NCBI GenBank assembly: GCA_002305315.1
Contig: DBQQ01000010.1
Span: forward strand, 1-30,900
DNA: 30,900 bases
From: Clostridiales bacterium UBA1390
Lineage (GTDB): Bacteria; Bacillota; Clostridia; Lachnospirales; Bianqueaceae
Reading direction: 5' to 3'
A program made the translations under genes and the position numbers. Numbering within the stretch: the first letter of the stretch is position 1; each line of letters opens with the position of its first letter. Under the pieces are notes generated by a model. The model was not told the origin of the DNA and did no database searches. It saw nothing but the letters and a program-made list of their open reading frames with translations. Below, in pieces: positions 24,081 through 30,900 of this stretch.

Positions 24081-24633
24081 ACTTTTCTGGGCATTCTTTC
24101 AGATCGGCCTCTTTTCAATCGGCGGCGGATATGCCGCCATGCCTCTGATCCAGGAACAGGTCATCACGCAGAACCACTGGATGAGTGTCAGTGAATTCAC
24201 CGATCTTATCACCATCTCCCAGATGACGCCAGGCCCCATCGCCATCAACTCCGCCAGCTTCATTGGAGCTCGCATGGCCGGCGTATCCGGTGCAATCGTG
24301 GCTACCCTGGGCTGTATCCTGCCTTCCTGTGTCATCGTCATGCTGATTGCCTGGCTTTACCGAAAATACAGTAATCTGCACGTCATTGATGACGCCCTCC
24401 GCGGACTGCGTCCCGCCGTCGTCGGCATGATCGGTTCCGCTGCCTTTTCCATGATGCAGTCGTCCTTCCTGGCGGCGACCGGAACAGCCATCATGGGTGT
24501 CGATGTGGCGGCCGTTATCATCTTCGCTGTCGCTTTCTTTGTGCTGCGAAAATGGAAGCCCAGCCCCATTCTCGTCATGTGCGCTTGTGGACTGGCCGGA
24601 TTTATCGTGTATTCCATCTTTGGAGGGGTCTGA
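24064..24633 (+). CDS. chrA: Half-size chromate-type transporter, second subunit
   Basis: This 189-residue partner of the preceding gene has the same plan: FSIGGGYAAMPLI near residue 18, ISQMTPGPIAINSASFIG near residue 50, and five or six helices. I chose the ATG at 24064 because it places the conserved first helix at the N-terminus as in the first subunit; this gives a 17-base overlap with the preceding gene and implies coupled translation. The longer reading from 24010 lies wholly inside that gene. The two subunits probably insert in opposite orientations to make one transporter. Confidence 0.9.
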   Translation: MEILLKLFWAFFQIGLFSIGGGYAAMPLIQEQVITQNHWMSVSEFTDLITISQMTPGPIAINSASFIGARMAGVSGAIVATLGCILPSCVIVMLIAWLYRKYSNLHVIDDALRGLRPAVVGMIGSAAFSMMQSSFLAATGTAIMGVDVAAVIIFAVAFFVLRKWKPSPILVMCACGLAGFIVYSIFGGV

Positions 24634-24704
24634 GTTCCGCATAATATCCAATGTCTGTTCCATAAGAGCATTGCGACTTCACAGTCCACAGTGTTCCATT
24701 ATTC

Positions 24705-24761
24705 AAAAAGAAGCCATTGCTCCTTAGATGATTTCTCATCTATTTTGCAATGGCCTCTTTT
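24705..24761. terminator. Bidirectional terminator between chrA and the DUF5808-like gene
   Basis: GCCATTGC (24713-24720) and GCAATGGC (24747-24754) pair, with AGATGA/TCATCT forming a second stem inside. An A-run lies on the left and TCTTTTA on the right, so it can end transcripts from both sides of these convergent genes. Confidence 0.85.
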
Positions 24762-25653
24762 ATACAATCTGGTCATACCAGCTCTCTACCTCTCTCGCAT
24801 CCTGGCTATTCAGAAAAATACGTATCTCCCCGATATCCACATAGAGAATCGGCGTATAGTCATCATAGAGAAACATCATGCAATCGCCAGTCTCCTCCCC
24901 ACGATAATACCCCAGCTCCCTCTTCGGTGTGGACGCGCCGTTGGTACGGCGAAAGGAATCGTCAGGCATTTCGTAAATCAGTTCCGCCTCCCTCACCTGA
25001 TCCAGTGAAAACTCACACTCGTACCAGAATGATGCGATTCGCACCTCCTGCTCTTCCACCTGGAACGATACCGGTGCGTGATCCACCTGAAACAGAAGGA
25101 CACCGATTCCAATGGGCATCAGAACCAGAATCAGAACCAGCAAGGCCATGAGGAAACGGTTGAGCGGACGCGCCATATTGAAGGAATAGCTGGTGCTGTT
25201 GGTCCGGTCTTCCACCAGCAGACGCTTATCCTCCGGATTCGAATACCACCCATGCCGCCAGTACTCGTCCCCATCGGCCTTGTCGTCTCCCCATCCCATG
25301 TTCTTTTTCAGCTGATACATCTTCTTGCGCGCGCGGCTCATGATGTAGAATATCCCCAGCAGATATATCGTCAGCCACAGCACCCAGATTCCGATAAATA
25401 GACCTACGCTGACAAAATTCAGGAAGCTGACAATGACTCCTGCCGCCAGGCTGATCGCCTGAAACCTGCGGTTGGCCCGCTGTTTTTCTGAGCAGATCCT
25501 CTCTGCCTCCGGATGTATCGCCTCATCCGGCGGGATATGAACGCCCAGGAGCATTCCCTTCTCATAGGTATCCCTACGGTTGGTGATAGCCCAGCAGATG
25601 CCCACCAGAAAAAGATCCAGCGTCAAAAAGACAATCATCATACCAATTTCCAT
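24760..25653 (-). CDS. DUF5808-like membrane protein
   Basis: The 297-residue protein has an N-terminal membrane helix, two helices near residues 65-105 and one near 165-190, followed by a C-terminal extracytoplasmic or peripheral domain of about 105 residues. Between the helices lies DEYWRHGWYSNPEDKRLLVEDR...YSFNMARPLNR, which I recognise as the DUF5808 pattern found in Firmicutes membrane proteins; the function is unknown. The C-terminal part (FWYECEFSLDQVREAELI, YDDYTPILYVDIG) looks like a PH-like beta domain. It starts 19 bases after the pyridoxal-kinase-family gene and should share its transcript. GGAG lies four to five bases before the ATG. Confidence 0.75.
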   Translation of the reverse strand: MEIGMMIVFLTLDLFLVGICWAITNRRDTYEKGMLLGVHIPPDEAIHPEAERICSEKQRANRRFQAISLAAGVIVSFLNFVSVGLFIGIWVLWLTIYLLGIFYIMSRARKKMYQLKKNMGWGDDKADGDEYWRHGWYSNPEDKRLLVEDRTNSTSYSFNMARPLNRFLMALLVLILVLMPIGIGVLLFQVDHAPVSFQVEEQEVRIASFWYECEFSLDQVREAELIYEMPDDSFRRTNGASTPKRELGYYRGEETGDCMMFLYDDYTPILYVDIGEIRIFLNSQDAREVESWYDQIV

Positions 25654-25672
25654 GTGGCTCCGCTTCCCTTCT

Positions 25673-26497
25673 TCAAACGCCCAGCTTTTCCCAGTATTGT
25701 TCTACCGGAATGCCCTTATAGCCTGTTCCCTTCTCCTGATCTGCCAGAATCAGCCGCTCCAGTATATCCACAGTCTTGCGAGTGCTGCCTTCTAAAGACA
25801 TTCCTTTCAGATAATGTCCAGCCAGAAACGCTGCAAACAGGTCTCCGGTGCCCGGCAGCCGCAGCGGAATGCGCTCATAGGGGACGCTGAAACTATTCTT
25901 CCCATCGGCTTCATACCCATACACCTGACTCTTGCCGCCGACAACTGCACTCGTGATGACCACAGCTTTTGCGCCCAGATCACAGATGCGCTTCGCAATC
26001 TCTCTCAGCTGATAGGCTTCCACCTCAGGCCTTCCCCGATAGCAGTCCGCCAGGAAAGTGGCTTCCGTCAAATTGGGCAGAACCACATCCCCCTGCGCGC
26101 ACAGCTTCTTCATGCGGGCCACGGTCTGTTCCGTCATGCCGTTATAGAGCCGTCCGCCATCTCCCATGATCGGATCCACCAGAATCTTGGCACCCTGCGC
26201 CTTTCCCCGCCGGCAGAGTTCTTCTACCAGGGCATTTTGCTCCTCTGAAAGAATGAAACCCGTGCAGACCGCGTCATAGGTGATGTGCAGTTCTTCCCAT
26301 ACCGCAAGACACCGGCGCATATAATCCGTCGTATCTAAGATCTCGTACTTTCCCAGATCCAGCGTGCTCGAAAGAAGCGCTGTGGGGAGATTCAAAACCT
26401 CATAGCCCATACGCGAAAGCACCGGCATCATCCCCGAAAGCGCCACCTTGCCATAACCCGGCAGGTCATTGACCAACAACACCCGTCTTTTTTCCAT
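25673..26497 (-). CDS. Pyridoxal/pyridoxamine kinase, PdxK/PdxY family
   Basis: This 274-residue ribokinase-fold enzyme should phosphorylate vitamin B6 vitamers in the cytoplasm using ATP, for pyridoxal-phosphate salvage. The N-terminal LLVNDLPGYGKVALSGMMPVL, the central KILVDPIMGDGG, the PNLTEATFL motif and the phosphate-binding LPGTGDLFAAFLAGHY (catalytic Asp219) fit the PdxK/PdxY group. Some Clostridia relatives act on hydroxymethylpyrimidine, so the vitamer is not certain. It is the first gene of a two-gene unit with a membrane protein and has its own promoter. The length is normal. Confidence 0.88.
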   Translation of the reverse strand: MEKRRVLLVNDLPGYGKVALSGMMPVLSRMGYEVLNLPTALLSSTLDLGKYEILDTTDYMRRCLAVWEELHITYDAVCTGFILSEEQNALVEELCRRGKAQGAKILVDPIMGDGGRLYNGMTEQTVARMKKLCAQGDVVLPNLTEATFLADCYRGRPEVEAYQLREIAKRICDLGAKAVVITSAVVGGKSQVYGYEADGKNSFSVPYERIPLRLPGTGDLFAAFLAGHYLKGMSLEGSTRKTVDILERLILADQEKGTGYKGIPVEQYWEKLGV

Positions 26498-26532
26498 GTC
26501 CTCATTCCTCTTCTCTTTCTATACTGATTCTC

Positions 26533-26561
26533 ATTATAGCAGAGGAATCCGGGAAATGCAA
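26533..26561 (-). promoter_or_regulatory. Promoter of the pyridoxal-kinase gene
   Basis: Minus-strand TTGCAT (26561-26556) and TATAAT (26538-26533) are 17 bases apart, with the start codon 36 bases beyond the -10. It lies in the 75-base gap after the ABC exporter genes, where no terminator is visible, so some read-through from the exporter operon is possible. Confidence 0.7.
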
Positions 26562-26572
26562 TATGACAGTGC

Positions 26573-28321
26573 TTACCCTTTCAATTTCCAGGAGGCTGTC
26601 TCCTGCTGCAGCTCCACCATATGTTTGTACAGTCCTCCCTCCCTCATCAATTGTTCCGGTGTTCCCTGCTGTACCACATGTCCGCCTTCCAGCACGACGA
26701 TACGGTCGGCACCCGCTACGGTTCGCATGCGATGTGCGATGATGAGTACGGTCTTTCCCTGTAGCAGATGCGAAAGCGCTGTCTGCACCGCGCTCTCGCT
26801 CTCGACATCGAGACTTGCGGTGGCCTCGTCGAGGAGTACGACAGGCGCATCCTTGAGCAGCGCTCGTGCGATGGAAATACGTTGGCGTTCTCCGCCGGAA
26901 AGCGTGGATCCATTCTCGCCGATCACGGTCTGGTAGCCCTGCGGAAGTCTTTTGATGAATCCATCACACTGCGCGGCTTTGGCTGCTGCCAAGACTTCCT
27001 CATCTGTGGCTCCTAACCGACCTAGCCGTATATTTTCCATCACCGTATCCCGAAACAGTACCACATCCTGAAACACCATGGCATAACTGGCTAGGAGTGT
27101 CTCCGGATCTACTTGTGACACATCCACACCGCCAAGTGTCACTTTTCCACCTGTAACGTCCCAGAAACGGGCCGCCAGTTTGCAGGCCGTGGATTTCCCA
27201 CCTCCCGAAGGACCGATCAGCGCCGTTACTTCTCCCTGTTTCGCGGTAAAGCTCACATCCTCCAATACGCCTGCGCCTTCCCTGTACGCAAAGGACACAT
27301 GGTCAAAGGCGATATCATAATTTTTCGGATGAAAATCCTCGCGCCCCTCCTGCAACGGTTGTTCCAGAATGGTTCGCATTCTCTCAATCTGCAGTTTCGT
27401 GTTGAATGTCGCGGCGATATTCTGTAGGATGATGCCCAGCGGATCATACAGCCGCGCCGCAGCAAAGAGAAAACCTAATAAATACAGAAAACTGATCTGG
27501 CCCGATGCCAGCAGCGTACCTCCTGTCAGAATCGTCGTCGCCAGACCAACTCGCAGGAAAGCCTGTGCGGAACAGACGAAAACACCCGTCGCAAGCTCTG
27601 AATGAATCGAGCCCGATTCCATCGCAACGAGCTTTTCTTCCAGTTCTGCCAGATATACCTTCTGTCGACTGCAGGCTTTAATATCACGAATCGTCTCCAG
27701 CCCCTCCTGTATACAATCAGCCACTGCCCGTTTATTGCGTATATTCCGCGTGCCGAAGGTATCTTGAATCTTCTTGGATCCTGCCGTCAGCAAAATCGCT
27801 GCCGGCACCACCCATAACACCGCGATAGCCATCTTCCAGTCGAAACAGAACATACATATGCCGATGACCAGCGTCGACAAGATGGACGCGAACAGCTGCG
27901 GAACATAATGAGAAAACATCTGATCCAGCGAAGAACAGTCTGCGATCATCGTCGATGTGAGGTCACTCAGATCCCGATTGCCAAAAAAGGACAGTGGCAG
28001 CTTCCGTAGGGTTTCCGCCAGGCTGACCCGACGATTCGCACTCTCCCGGTATGTCGCCAGATACAGAGAAGCATATTGAAACCAGTGCAATATAAAGAGA
28101 AGAACCAACACGGCCACAGCAGCCCCCACATACAGCCAGAACCCGTCCATGGGATTTCCGCCCGATTCTAGGCAGTCCAGCAGATGCTGCACCGTCATCA
28201 TCACGACTCCTACCGGAATCATAAGACTTAGATTACACACAAAGCACCAAATCACCGCCTTGATCAGATCCTTGGCCCCTTTCTCGCTCAAGGCGAATAT
28301 GTGCTGCAATCTCTTGATCAT
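26573..28321 (-). CDS. ABC exporter half-transporter, subunit B (membrane domain fused to ATPase)
   Basis: This 582-residue protein has an N-terminal membrane domain of six helices and a C-terminal ATPase: Walker A IGPSGGGKST (about residue 372), signature LSGGERQRISIARAL (about 475), Walker B with catalytic Glu (VVLLDEATASLD, about 495) and the switch His (IIAHRM). It should form a heterodimer with the preceding subunit and export a drug, peptide or metabolite, or possibly import a siderophore. I chose the ATG at 28321 because AAAGGAGG lies seven bases before it and it overlaps the upstream stop by four bases; the longer reading from 28375 lies inside that gene. Confidence 0.93.
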   Translation of the reverse strand: MIKRLQHIFALSEKGAKDLIKAVIWCFVCNLSLMIPVGVVMMTVQHLLDCLESGGNPMDGFWLYVGAAVAVLVLLFILHWFQYASLYLATYRESANRRVSLAETLRKLPLSFFGNRDLSDLTSTMIADCSSLDQMFSHYVPQLFASILSTLVIGICMFCFDWKMAIAVLWVVPAAILLTAGSKKIQDTFGTRNIRNKRAVADCIQEGLETIRDIKACSRQKVYLAELEEKLVAMESGSIHSELATGVFVCSAQAFLRVGLATTILTGGTLLASGQISFLYLLGFLFAAARLYDPLGIILQNIAATFNTKLQIERMRTILEQPLQEGREDFHPKNYDIAFDHVSFAYREGAGVLEDVSFTAKQGEVTALIGPSGGGKSTACKLAARFWDVTGGKVTLGGVDVSQVDPETLLASYAMVFQDVVLFRDTVMENIRLGRLGATDEEVLAAAKAAQCDGFIKRLPQGYQTVIGENGSTLSGGERQRISIARALLKDAPVVLLDEATASLDVESESAVQTALSHLLQGKTVLIIAHRMRTVAGADRIVVLEGGHVVQQGTPEQLMREGGLYKHMVELQQETASWKLKG

Positions 28322-30090
28322 TCCGCCGCCTCCTTTCCGACCTTCCACTGCGCGCTTCGCCGATAATCTTCCCACATGCGCGCATACACTCCCTGTTTCT
28401 CCAGAAGCTCACTGTGCGTACCCCGTTCCGCGATTTTTCCATCCGCCAGTACAAGAATCTGATCGGCATTCTGTACGGTGGATAGGCGGTGTGCGATCAT
28501 CAACACCGTCTTATCCCGCGTCAGCGCTTCAAAAGCCTTCTGAATCTGGTGTTCATTCTCGGGATCCGCGAATGCGGTCGCCTCATCGAGCGCTATGATG
28601 GGTGCGTCCTTCAGGATCGCCCGTGCCAACGCGATCCGCTGGGCCTCACCGCCAGACAGGTAGACCCCCTTTGTTCCCACAACCGTATCCAAGCCCTTCG
28701 GTAATTTGGCCAATATGTCGTCGCATTGCGCGGCGCGGGCTGCGGCCAGTACCTGTTGCCGAGTAGCGTCGGGGCGGGCTGCGCGTATGTTCTCCAGAAT
28801 ACTCTGCTTAAACAGACGTGTGTCCTGAAAGACAAACGCCACCTGCTTCATCAGCGCCGCGCTGTCCATCTCTTGCACATCCACGCCGCCTATCCGCACA
28901 CAGCCGCTCTCCACATCCCAGAAGCGGGGAATCAGGCTGGCAGCCGTCGTCTTTCCACCGCCGGATGGTCCCACCAGAGCAACCACCTGTCCTGTATGCA
29001 CCTGAAAACTCACATCATCCAGGGCAGGCCTTGCCGCGCCCGGATAGGTAAATGTCACATGTTCAAACGTAACCTCCGCGCTTTCCGGATGCTTCGGATC
29101 GCTCGTCTCCTCCATGGGAGTCCGCTCCAATATCTCATCCAGACGACCTATCGCCTCGTCCGCCTCCATGATCGCCTCGCTCATATACATGATGCGGTTG
29201 ATCATCTGTCCGCAGGCCGGTGCGAACAACGCATAGAAGATGAAATGAATCAGTGTGGCCCGTATGTCTCCCTCCGCCGCTAAAAACAGGACAGCGGGAA
29301 TCAGCAGGGCAAACGCCCCGTTGATACAGGTTAGAAAGCAGGTCTGCCCCACACGACAGCTCATGGCGTATTGGCTGGCCAGATGGCTGTAATCCTGAAT
29401 CGCAGCGTAAAATGCCTTGAAGGAATATACGGTCTGCTGAAACATCTTAACGACAGGAATTCCGCGAACATATTCCACCGCCTCACCGCTCATCCGCTCG
29501 ATCTCCTGCTGATACCGATGGAAAAAGCCCGCATTCTTGCCCCCCATCATCAGGCACATGCTGATGAGTGCCAGCCCCATGGTCAGCAAACATAACAGTC
29601 CCATACGCCAATCAAAGAGAAACAGCATGATGATGCCGGCCACTGGAGTCACCACTGTAGCAGCCAAATCTGGCAACTTATGCGCCAAAAGATCCTCCGT
29701 CAATCCTGCATTGTCATCAATCAGTTTTCTCAGGCGTCCCGACTGGTTTCCACTGAAAAAACCGAGCGGCAGGGAGAGCACGTGTGTCATAGCTGCTTTT
29801 CGCATGTTGCGTGCGGTGCGAAAGGCAGCTATATGCGTACACATCAGCGCTGCGAAATACAGCAGGATACTGCCCGCTGCAAAGCCGACCGCCAGGAATC
29901 CCCACTGCGCCAGTCCTATACCTGCTCCATCTACGAGTATGACACGCGCTACCCACCAGACGCAAAGATAGGGTACGAGTCCCAGTACCGCAGACACTGC
30001 AGATAGCACACAGCCCCACTGCGTCAGGCGCTTGTATCCGCCAGCATACGCCAGAATTCGAGACAGGCTGTTTTGTTTTTTTTCCTTCAC
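28318..30090 (-). CDS. ABC exporter half-transporter, subunit A (membrane domain fused to ATPase)
   Basis: This 590-residue protein has a six-helix membrane domain and an ATPase with Walker A VGPSGGGKTT (about residue 377), signature LSGGEAQRIALARAI, Walker B IIALDEATAFADPENE and the switch His (MIAHRLSTV). The D-loop reads FADPEN instead of the usual SLD, as in heterodimeric YbtP/YbtQ- and IrtA/B-like transporters; this comparison is from memory. The catalytic Glu is kept in both subunits. The start codon is GTG, with AAGGAGGG seven bases before it. The TetR gene lies 60 bases upstream in the same direction, so the regulator and transporter form one unit. Confidence 0.93.
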   Translation of the reverse strand: MKEKKQNSLSRILAYAGGYKRLTQWGCVLSAVSAVLGLVPYLCVWWVARVILVDGAGIGLAQWGFLAVGFAAGSILLYFAALMCTHIAAFRTARNMRKAAMTHVLSLPLGFFSGNQSGRLRKLIDDNAGLTEDLLAHKLPDLAATVVTPVAGIIMLFLFDWRMGLLCLLTMGLALISMCLMMGGKNAGFFHRYQQEIERMSGEAVEYVRGIPVVKMFQQTVYSFKAFYAAIQDYSHLASQYAMSCRVGQTCFLTCINGAFALLIPAVLFLAAEGDIRATLIHFIFYALFAPACGQMINRIMYMSEAIMEADEAIGRLDEILERTPMEETSDPKHPESAEVTFEHVTFTYPGAARPALDDVSFQVHTGQVVALVGPSGGGKTTAASLIPRFWDVESGCVRIGGVDVQEMDSAALMKQVAFVFQDTRLFKQSILENIRAARPDATRQQVLAAARAAQCDDILAKLPKGLDTVVGTKGVYLSGGEAQRIALARAILKDAPIIALDEATAFADPENEHQIQKAFEALTRDKTVLMIAHRLSTVQNADQILVLADGKIAERGTHSELLEKQGVYARMWEDYRRSAQWKVGKEAAE

Positions 30091-30150
30091 GATGATCCCT
30101 CCTTGAAGATATTGTTAGTCTATGCTAACTCCCATGCAAAAAGATAGGGG

Positions 30151-30768
30151 TTATTCCCCCATCAAACTCATCCAGCCAGCTGTGTAGAAAGTTCTCAACT
30201 GATCCACATACTTCCTCGCCTGTTCTAACGCCATGTCATGAACAACCACCTCGAAGATCCCATTGAACATGCCGCTGGCCAAAATATGGCATAACTGCCG
30301 GTCCAGACCCGGCACCTTCTTCCCCAGGCGGCGCAGCACCTCCATGTACTGCAGTGTGGCATCCACTTCCACCTCCACCATATTATGTACAAAATGCTCG
30401 TAGCTGGTTCCTTCCGCCCGGCATAGCAGCAGCTTCACCGGATCTCTGTGCTGACAGATGTATTCCACCATCCACCCCAAATAGGAAGAAGATTCTACCC
30501 CCATATGAGAAGGCTGCTCCGCTTCCGGCAGTTCTGCAAAAGTGATCTGCGTCTCCATGAATCGTCCCATGAGGGCTGCCGCATGCGGCTCCACGATCGA
30601 GGCGAACAGGGCTTCCTTACTAGAAAAGTAGCCATAAAATGCGCCCGTCGTAACGCCTGCATTTTTCACGATCTGACGCAGCGAGGCTCCGAGAAACCCC
30701 TTATCCAGAAACTCCATCAGCGCACTCTTCTGGATTTTTTTCAAAGTATCATTCGAATTCTCTTCCAT
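30151..30768 (-). CDS. TetR-family transcriptional regulator
   Basis: This 205-residue repressor has the TetR helix-turn-helix near residues 22-50 (GASLRQIVKNAGVTTGAFYGYFSSKEAL), followed by an all-helical ligand and dimer domain. I chose the ATG at 30768 because AAGGGGG lies just before it; a longer reading from 30801 would begin inside the operator. It heads a unit with a heterodimeric ABC exporter, so it probably senses the exported compound and derepresses its own operon. A 26-bp inverted repeat overlapping its promoter is the likely binding site. Confidence 0.93.
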   Translation of the reverse strand: MEENSNDTLKKIQKSALMEFLDKGFLGASLRQIVKNAGVTTGAFYGYFSSKEALFASIVEPHAAALMGRFMETQITFAELPEAEQPSHMGVESSSYLGWMVEYICQHRDPVKLLLCRAEGTSYEHFVHNMVEVEVDATLQYMEVLRRLGKKVPGLDRQLCHILASGMFNGIFEVVVHDMALEQARKYVDQLRTFYTAGWMSLMGE

Positions 30769-30781
30769 AGAACCCCCTTCT

Positions 30782-30807
30782 ATAACATTGTTATATAACA
30801 CCGTTAT
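30782..30807. promoter_or_regulatory. TetR-type operator
   Basis: Two copies of ATAACAnnGTTAT lie end to end, together making a 26-bp imperfect palindrome centred at 30794/30795 and mismatched only at the two nn pairs. It overlaps the 3' end of the -10 hexamer and the start site of the tetR promoter, the classic position for autorepression. Confidence 0.8.
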
Positions 30808-30834
30808 TATACTACCATCCTACAGATCTGTCAA
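30806..30834 (-). promoter_or_regulatory. Perfect-consensus promoter of the tetR-ABC exporter operon
   Basis: Minus-strand TTGACA (30834-30829) and TATAAT (30811-30806) are exactly 17 bases apart. The operator covers the downstream edge, so a strong promoter is held under repressor control. Confidence 0.9.
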
Positions 30835-30865
30835 TAAGAAATTGAAAAACAGCATTCTCAGGCAC

Positions 30866-30896
30866 GAAAAAGGGGTCGTTGCAGAATAGAACCCCT
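30866..30896 (-). terminator. Terminator of a gene beyond the right edge
   Basis: Minus-strand AGGGGT and ACCCCT arms enclose a 14-base loop and are followed by TTTTTC. It belongs to a minus-strand gene lying outside the window, and separates it from the tetR operon. Confidence 0.65.
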
Positions 30897-30900
30897 GCAG

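Noticed and set aside
1..30900. CRISPR arrays, insertion sequences, prophage or integration sites
   Set aside because: I found no regularly spaced repeats, transposase or integrase motifs, and no long flanking repeats; the tRNA-Leu 3' end is not duplicated nearby as far as I can see.

Overview
The window looks like a chromosomal segment of an anaerobic, Gram-positive, probably spore-forming Clostridia, most likely Lachnospiraceae-like. This is inferred from strong AGGAGG-type ribosome sites, near-consensus sigma-A promoters, lipoprotein substrate-binding proteins, a ferredoxin/rubredoxin pair, an iron-dependent alcohol dehydrogenase and a LysM-GH18 spore-germination-type hydrolase. Base composition is even and I see no phage genes, insertion sequence or CRISPR array. 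TGA is a normal stop codon here, since several genes end in it.

Layout. 1-1345: a two-gene minus-strand redox operon (double-rubredoxin protein, then an unusual ferredoxin). 1408-1883: two adjacent 5'-truncated relics (short-chain dehydrogenase tail, DUF4405 membrane protein). 1904-3073: iron alcohol dehydrogenase. 3306-3440: tRNA-Leu(CAG) with its own promoter. 3452-7245: an LplA/LplB/LplC-type sugar ABC importer with no ATPase. 7492-9777: a LysM-SH3-GH18 hydrolase and an uncharacterised protein behind a sigma-E-like promoter. 9866-13432: aconitase-family hydratase and NADP-type isocitrate dehydrogenase, read rightwards from a promoter overlapped by a 32-bp dyad. 13478-15380: an ammonium transporter fused to a C-terminal P-II domain, behind a perfect-consensus promoter with an 18-bp-stem hairpin at the predicted RNA 5' end. 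15465-16127: an AlkZ-related winged-helix protein. 16154-21256: a Ugp-type glycerol-3-phosphate-like ABC importer with an alkaline-phosphatase-superfamily hydrolase; its ATPase gene has an in-frame TGA. 21576-24633: two tandem LysR regulators divergent from a pair of half-size chromate-type transporters. 24760-26561: a pyridoxal-kinase-family gene and a DUF5808-like membrane protein. 26573-30834: a TetR regulator and a heterodimeric ABC exporter, with a TetR-type operator over a perfect-consensus promoter.

How the genes may work together. Aconitase plus isocitrate dehydrogenase produce 2-oxoglutarate. The next gene imports ammonium and carries a 2-oxoglutarate-binding P-II domain, so 9967-15314 reads as a carbon/nitrogen module in which the carbon skeleton, ammonium entry and sensor are adjacent. 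The Ugp-like operon with its phosphohydrolase looks like scavenging of phosphorylated small molecules. Both importers may depend on a shared ATPase encoded elsewhere, because one has no ATPase gene and the other has a nonsense codon in its ATPase.

No wholly new system is evident. The items most worth following are the in-frame TGA, the two large dyads at the aconitase and amt promoters, the Tyr51-less P-II fusion, the Asp-ligand-type ferredoxin and the truncated gene relics.
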